From: Kumtagia sp044326205
GTDB taxonomy: Bacteria; Pseudomonadota; Alphaproteobacteria; Rhizobiales; Rhizobiaceae
Direction of reading: 5' to 3'
Length of the DNA: 64,000 nucleotides
Assembly (NCBI RefSeq): GCF_044326205.1
Contig: NZ_JBIRCY010000013.1
Location: 62,001-126,000 of the forward strand
Numbering within the stretch: position 1 is the first letter of the stretch; each line of letters opens with the position of its first letter. The position numbers and the translations under genes are program-made. This document shows positions 60,688-64,000 of this stretch, one piece after another. The notes beneath the pieces were generated by a model. That model was not told the origin of the DNA, did no database searches, and saw nothing but the letters and a program-made list of their open reading frames with translations.

Positions 60688-61551
60688 ATGGACGAGAATA
60701 CGGCAATCGAGCGAAACGTGGAGGCGCTGAAGCGCATCCTCGTCATGCTCGCCGGAATGGCCGAGATGGCCGGCGGTGCGTCAACTCTGCCCCGCCACCT
60801 CTACCGCGCTATCCTGCGGCTGCTGCGCCCCGCCGAATCCGCCGCGCGTCGGCTGATCATTGCGACAGCGCGCGGCATCGTGGTCAACCTGCCGCCGGTG
60901 CGCCCGCGAAAACCCAAGCCAAAAATTTCCGACACGGTGGCCGCCATGCGTCGCCTCGGCCTTGCCGTCACCCTGTCGCGCCAAGATTTCGCCCGCTACC
61001 AGGCAGAGCAAAAGGCCGCCAAACGGCGCGCCGCCAAGCCCCGCACCATGAGCTTGCCGCTGTTCGATCCGCCCAAATATCCGTTCCGCGTCCGCCGCCG
61101 CTATGTGCCGGCGCACGCCATGCCGCGCATCTGGGTTCCCGGCTTCAGCGATCCGGCTCCGCTGCCGCTGCCACCGCCCCCGCCATCGCGTGACGACCCG
61201 ATCGATGCGGCGCGGCTCTCGTTGCGGCTCCAGGCGCTGGGCGCGGTCCTCGACGACCTGCCAAAACAGGCAAAACGGTTCGCCCGCTGGAAGGCGCGCT
61301 GCGACGCGGCGGTCGCGGAAATGCGGCAAATCGGCAGCGCCGTGGTCGTGCGCGGCAGGACGGCGCGCGGCACGGTACGGTTCCAGCGGACACGGCCGCT
61401 GTGGCTTGGCCGGCCGCCGGGCGGCCGGCTGTCGCCCTACGATCTGGATGCCTGGCGCCGGAAGAACATCCGCGAGGTCGACGAGATCCTGGCGCATGCC
61501 CATGCGCTGGCCTTGGACGCGCTGAACCCGCTGCGCGCCGATACGTCATGA
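60688..61551 (+). CDS. Unrecognised basic protein
   Basis: 287 residues from the ATG at 60688, 9 nt after GGAGG (60674-60678); a GTG at 60682 is too close to that site. No signal peptide or membrane segment. Opens with a helical stretch (AIERNVEALKRILVMLAGMA), is rich in Arg, Pro and Ala, has a Pro run before residue 170 (PLPLPPPPPSRDDP) and an Arg-rich C-terminal third (WLGRPPGGRLSPYDLDAWRR). I do not recognise a family. Single gene with its own leader. Confidence 0.7.
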   Translation: MDENTAIERNVEALKRILVMLAGMAEMAGGASTLPRHLYRAILRLLRPAESAARRLIIATARGIVVNLPPVRPRKPKPKISDTVAAMRRLGLAVTLSRQDFARYQAEQKAAKRRAAKPRTMSLPLFDPPKYPFRVRRRYVPAHAMPRIWVPGFSDPAPLPLPPPPPSRDDPIDAARLSLRLQALGAVLDDLPKQAKRFARWKARCDAAVAEMRQIGSAVVVRGRTARGTVRFQRTRPLWLGRPPGGRLSPYDLDAWRRKNIREVDEILAHAHALALDALNPLRADTS

Positions 61552-61748
61552 CGGCGGTGCCCCCGGCCGAGCCATTTATCGAAAGGCATTCCAGCACGCT
61601 CAAAGGCCACGCGGGATAAAATCCGGGCGTGGTGACGATTCCTGCGGCCGGAAGATGACGTTGCTCATCTGTTGGCGAAGCCGGCCAAACCTGCGTAGGG
61701 TAAGCTGCCGTCCTGGGTCGGACTGGCCGTCGGAGAAGAGGAGAAAGA

Positions 61749-62738
61749 ATGCCCGAAACCTTCAAGGCCATCCTCATCTCGCGCGGCGAGGACAAAAAAC
61801 AGTCGGTCGCCGTCACCGAACTGACCGATGCCGAGCTGATGGACGGCGACGTCACGGTTGCCGTCGAGTGGACGACGGTGAACTACAAGGATGGCCTCGC
61901 GATCACCGGCAAGGCGCCGGTGATCAGGCGTTTTCCGCTGGTTCCCGGCGTCGATTTTGCCGGCACGGTGATTTCCTCGTCCAATCCCGACTGGGAAGAG
62001 GGCGACAAGGTCATCCTCAATGGCTGGGGCGTCGGCGAGACGCATTTCGGCGCCTATGCGGGCCGGGCGCGCGTCAAGGGTGACTGGCTGGTGCCGCTGC
62101 CGGACAACATGACGGCGCGCCAGGCTATGGCGATCGGCACGGCGGGTTACACGGCCATGCTGTCGGTGATGGCGCTGGAACGCCACGGCATCACGCCGAA
62201 CCGCGGCCCGGTGGTGGTCACCGGGGCGGCCGGCGGCGTCGGCTCGGTGGCAATCGCGCTCTTGTCGAGGCTTGGCTACCATGTCATTGCCTCGACCGGA
62301 CGCCCTGCTGAAAGCGCCTACCTCACCGACCTCGGCGCGGCTGAAATCATCGACCGCGGCGAGCTTTCCGGGCCGGCGAAACCTCTTGCCAAGGAGCGCT
62401 GGGCCGGCGGCATCGACGCGGTCGGCAGCCACACGCTGGCCAATGTGCTGTCGATGACCTCTTATGGCGGCGCGGTCGCCGCCTGCGGGCTGGCGCAAGG
62501 CATGGACCTCCCCTCCAGCGTCGCGCCCTTCATCCTGCGCGGCGTATCGCTGCTCGGCATCGACTCGGTCATGGCCCCGAAGGAACTCAGGCTCGAGGCC
62601 TGGTGGCGGCTTGCCGACGAACTCGACCACGGCAAACTTGCGGCGCTGACGACGACGATCGGCTTCGACGGCATAGTCGGCGCGGCCACGGACATTATTG
62701 ACGGCAAGATCAGGGGGCGTGTCGTCGTCGGGATATGA
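61749..62738 (+). CDS. AcuI/YhdH-family NADPH:acrylyl-CoA (quinone-type) oxidoreductase
   Basis: 329 residues of the medium-chain dehydrogenase superfamily without zinc: FKAILISRGEDKKQSVAVTE, VNYKDGLAITGKAPVIRRFP, GVDFAGTV, nucleotide site VVTGAAGGVGSVAIALLSRL, and ERWAGGIDAVGSHTLANVLS. Close in layout to YhdH/AcuI, which reduces acrylyl-CoA. A purine-rich GAAGAGGAGAAAG stretch precedes the ATG. Single gene. Confidence 0.92.
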   Translation: MPETFKAILISRGEDKKQSVAVTELTDAELMDGDVTVAVEWTTVNYKDGLAITGKAPVIRRFPLVPGVDFAGTVISSSNPDWEEGDKVILNGWGVGETHFGAYAGRARVKGDWLVPLPDNMTARQAMAIGTAGYTAMLSVMALERHGITPNRGPVVVTGAAGGVGSVAIALLSRLGYHVIASTGRPAESAYLTDLGAAEIIDRGELSGPAKPLAKERWAGGIDAVGSHTLANVLSMTSYGGAVAACGLAQGMDLPSSVAPFILRGVSLLGIDSVMAPKELRLEAWWRLADELDHGKLAALTTTIGFDGIVGAATDIIDGKIRGRVVVGI

Positions 62739-62807
62739 CAACTTGCGTTAGAATCCGCAAGACGACTAAAATACGAGCGAATTGGGGAAAGCTTAGGGAA
62801 GAAGGTC

Positions 62808-64000
62808 ATGCCTAATGTCTGGGGTATGACGGCGCCAGTATCTCACAATTCCCTTGGCGGGAAAGGCTCGGATGGCGGCGACAAGACGCCGACGGCCGAG
62901 GCGCATCCCGATCCCGACCCGCTGGTCGAACTGCTGCCGGCCAGACCCAAAATGCTGCTCCTGCAAGTCGGCGGCATCATCGCTGTCCTGCTGCTGTCCG
63001 GCATCGCCAACCTGATGCAGGCACCCATGTGGGTCGCGCTCTTTCTCCTGGCGATCGGGCTTGCCGGCATCCTGTTCCTGTATCGCGGCCTCAACGTCGA
63101 ACGGCGCCGGTCCGGCGAAGCCGGGGGCGCGGAGGCGCCGGCGGCCCGCGTCGAGGCGCTGGCCGACCGCATGTGGGAACTGCACGAGAGCGAGGAGCAT
63201 TTCCTCGGCCTCATCGACGCGCTCGGCGACCTCGTCATCCACCGCGACCGCGACGGCCGCATCGTCTATGCCAACAAGGTGTTCGCCGATCTGGTCGGAC
63301 GCCCGCTTGACGGCCTGATCGGCACCCGGCTCGCCGATCTGGGCATAGAGGTCGGCGTCGTCCCCGATGCCGCCTTCGCCGATGGCGAGTGCCTGAGTTC
63401 GACCGACGTGGCCGTGCATACGCCGGCCGGCACGCGCTGGTTTTCGTGGATCGAACTGTCCATGCGCGACCTCGCCAGCAAGGGCGTCTCGCACCGCGCC
63501 ATCGCGCGCGACATCACCGGCCGCAAGCGCGCCGAGACGGCGCTGATCGGCGCGCGCGAGCGGGCCGAATATGCGAGCGTCGCCAAATCGCGTTTCCTGG
63601 CCACCGTCAGCCACGAAATCCGCACGCCGATGAACGGCATCATGGGCATGGCAAAACTGCTCGCCGACACCAACCTGTCGGCGGAGCAGAAGACCTATGT
63701 CAGCGCCGTCTCCACTTCGGCCAGCGCGCTGCTGGCGCTGATCGAGGACCTGCTCGACTTCTCCAAGATCGAGGCCGGCCGTTTCGTGCCGGAGCCGCAA
63801 CCGATCTCGCCGCGCGAACTGATCGAAAGCGTGGTGGAACTGCTTGCGGCGCGCGCCTACGGCAAGGGCATCGGCCTCGGCTGCTATGTCGCGCCCAACG
63901 TGCCGCACACCATCACCGCCGACCCCGGCCGCATCCGGCAGGTGCTGCTCAACCTGATCGGCAACGCCATCAAGTTCACCGATACCGGCGGCGTGCTGGT
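62808..64000 (+). CDS. Membrane sensor histidine kinase with PAS domain (5' part, runs off the window)
   Basis: Open to the window edge; 397 residues are visible. TTAGGGAAGAAGG precedes the ATG at 62808; a second ATG lies 18 nt on. Two membrane segments (LLLQVGGIIAVLLLSGIANL and WVALFLLAIGLAGILFLY) lead to a short linker, a PAS domain (HFLGLIDALGDLVIHRDRDG, IVYANKVFADLVG), the H-box FLATVSHEIRTPMNGIMGMA and the start of the ATPase domain (QVLLNLIGNAIKFTDTGG). This is the arrangement of hybrid kinases; receiver domains would lie beyond the window. Confidence 0.92.
   Translation, partial: MPNVWGMTAPVSHNSLGGKGSDGGDKTPTAEAHPDPDPLVELLPARPKMLLLQVGGIIAVLLLSGIANLMQAPMWVALFLLAIGLAGILFLYRGLNVERRRSGEAGGAEAPAARVEALADRMWELHESEEHFLGLIDALGDLVIHRDRDGRIVYANKVFADLVGRPLDGLIGTRLADLGIEVGVVPDAAFADGECLSSTDVAVHTPAGTRWFSWIELSMRDLASKGVSHRAIARDITGRKRAETALIGARERAEYASVAKSRFLATVSHEIRTPMNGIMGMAKLLADTNLSAEQKTYVSAVSTSASALLALIEDLLDFSKIEAGRFVPEPQPISPRELIESVVELLAARAYGKGIGLGCYVAPNVPHTITADPGRIRQVLLNLIGNAIKFTDTGGVL

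Overview
The window is high-GC DNA coding on nearly every base, with short intergenic gaps and many ATGA-type overlaps. It looks like a chromosomal segment of an alphaproteobacterium of the order Rhizobiales, most likely Mesorhizobium-like. This is inferred from the imp-type T6SS gene order, an IalB-family protein, many carbohydrate ABC transporters, several families of intergenic palindromic elements, and a GATCCCGAAAAG-type repeat that is common in that group. No tRNA, rRNA, CRISPR array or insertion sequence was seen.

Region 1 (1-10312, minus strand) is half of a type VI secretion cluster: tssK, tssL (with an OmpA-like peptidoglycan-binding tail), tssM, tagF, pppA and ppkA. This is the envelope complex plus the threonine-phosphorylation switch. 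Sheath, baseplate and tube genes are not in the window. Region 2 (10551-22785) is a surface and periplasm block. It holds a giant repeat autotransporter (about 2106 aa) co-transcribed with an IalB-family secreted protein. It also holds two secreted caspase-fold proteins, both apparently ending in a peptidoglycan-binding-like domain, that flank a small lipoprotein with a polyglycine tail.

Region 3 (22952-29419, minus) contains rpiB, then an overlapping trio (class III aminotransferase, GNAT acetyltransferase, histone-deacetylase-like amidohydrolase) that suggests acyl-protected diamine or polyamine metabolism, an O-methyltransferase and a dimethylformamidase-like protein. Region 4 (29610-42513) reads as a nearly complete non-phosphorylative L-fucose (or related 6-deoxysugar/L-galactose) pathway. 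It has a binding-protein ABC transporter, mutarotase, candidate dehydrogenase, L-fuconolactonase, L-fuconate dehydratase, 2-keto-3-deoxyfuconate dehydrogenase and a fumarylacetoacetase-family hydrolase giving pyruvate plus lactate. A divergent IclR regulator faces the operon across a palindromic candidate operator.

Between the sugar regions lies a RelE/HigB-type toxin-antitoxin pair. The toxin gene carries an in-frame insert of about 195 bp made of palindromes. Region 5 (43332-54165) is a second transport and catabolic block: two RbsC-like permeases, an RbsA-type ATPase split into two overlapping genes, a periplasmic binding protein, a leaderless binding-protein homologue, a CaiB-type CoA-transferase, a MaoC dehydratase, a beta-propeller lactonase and an aldehyde dehydrogenase. 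Region 6 (54280-64000) is housekeeping: sppA, ihfB, a LapA-domain protein, an ornithine cyclodeaminase homologue, an EVE protein, two RNA methyltransferases, lspA, an unrecognised Rhizobiales-style protein, an AcuI/YhdH reductase and the start of a hybrid-type sensor kinase that runs off the window.

The most unusual signals are the palindromic insert inside the toxin gene, the paired peptidoglycan-anchored caspases, the nested 20/80-residue repeats of the autotransporter, a perfect 50-bp inverted repeat inside an ABC operon, and the split RbsA.
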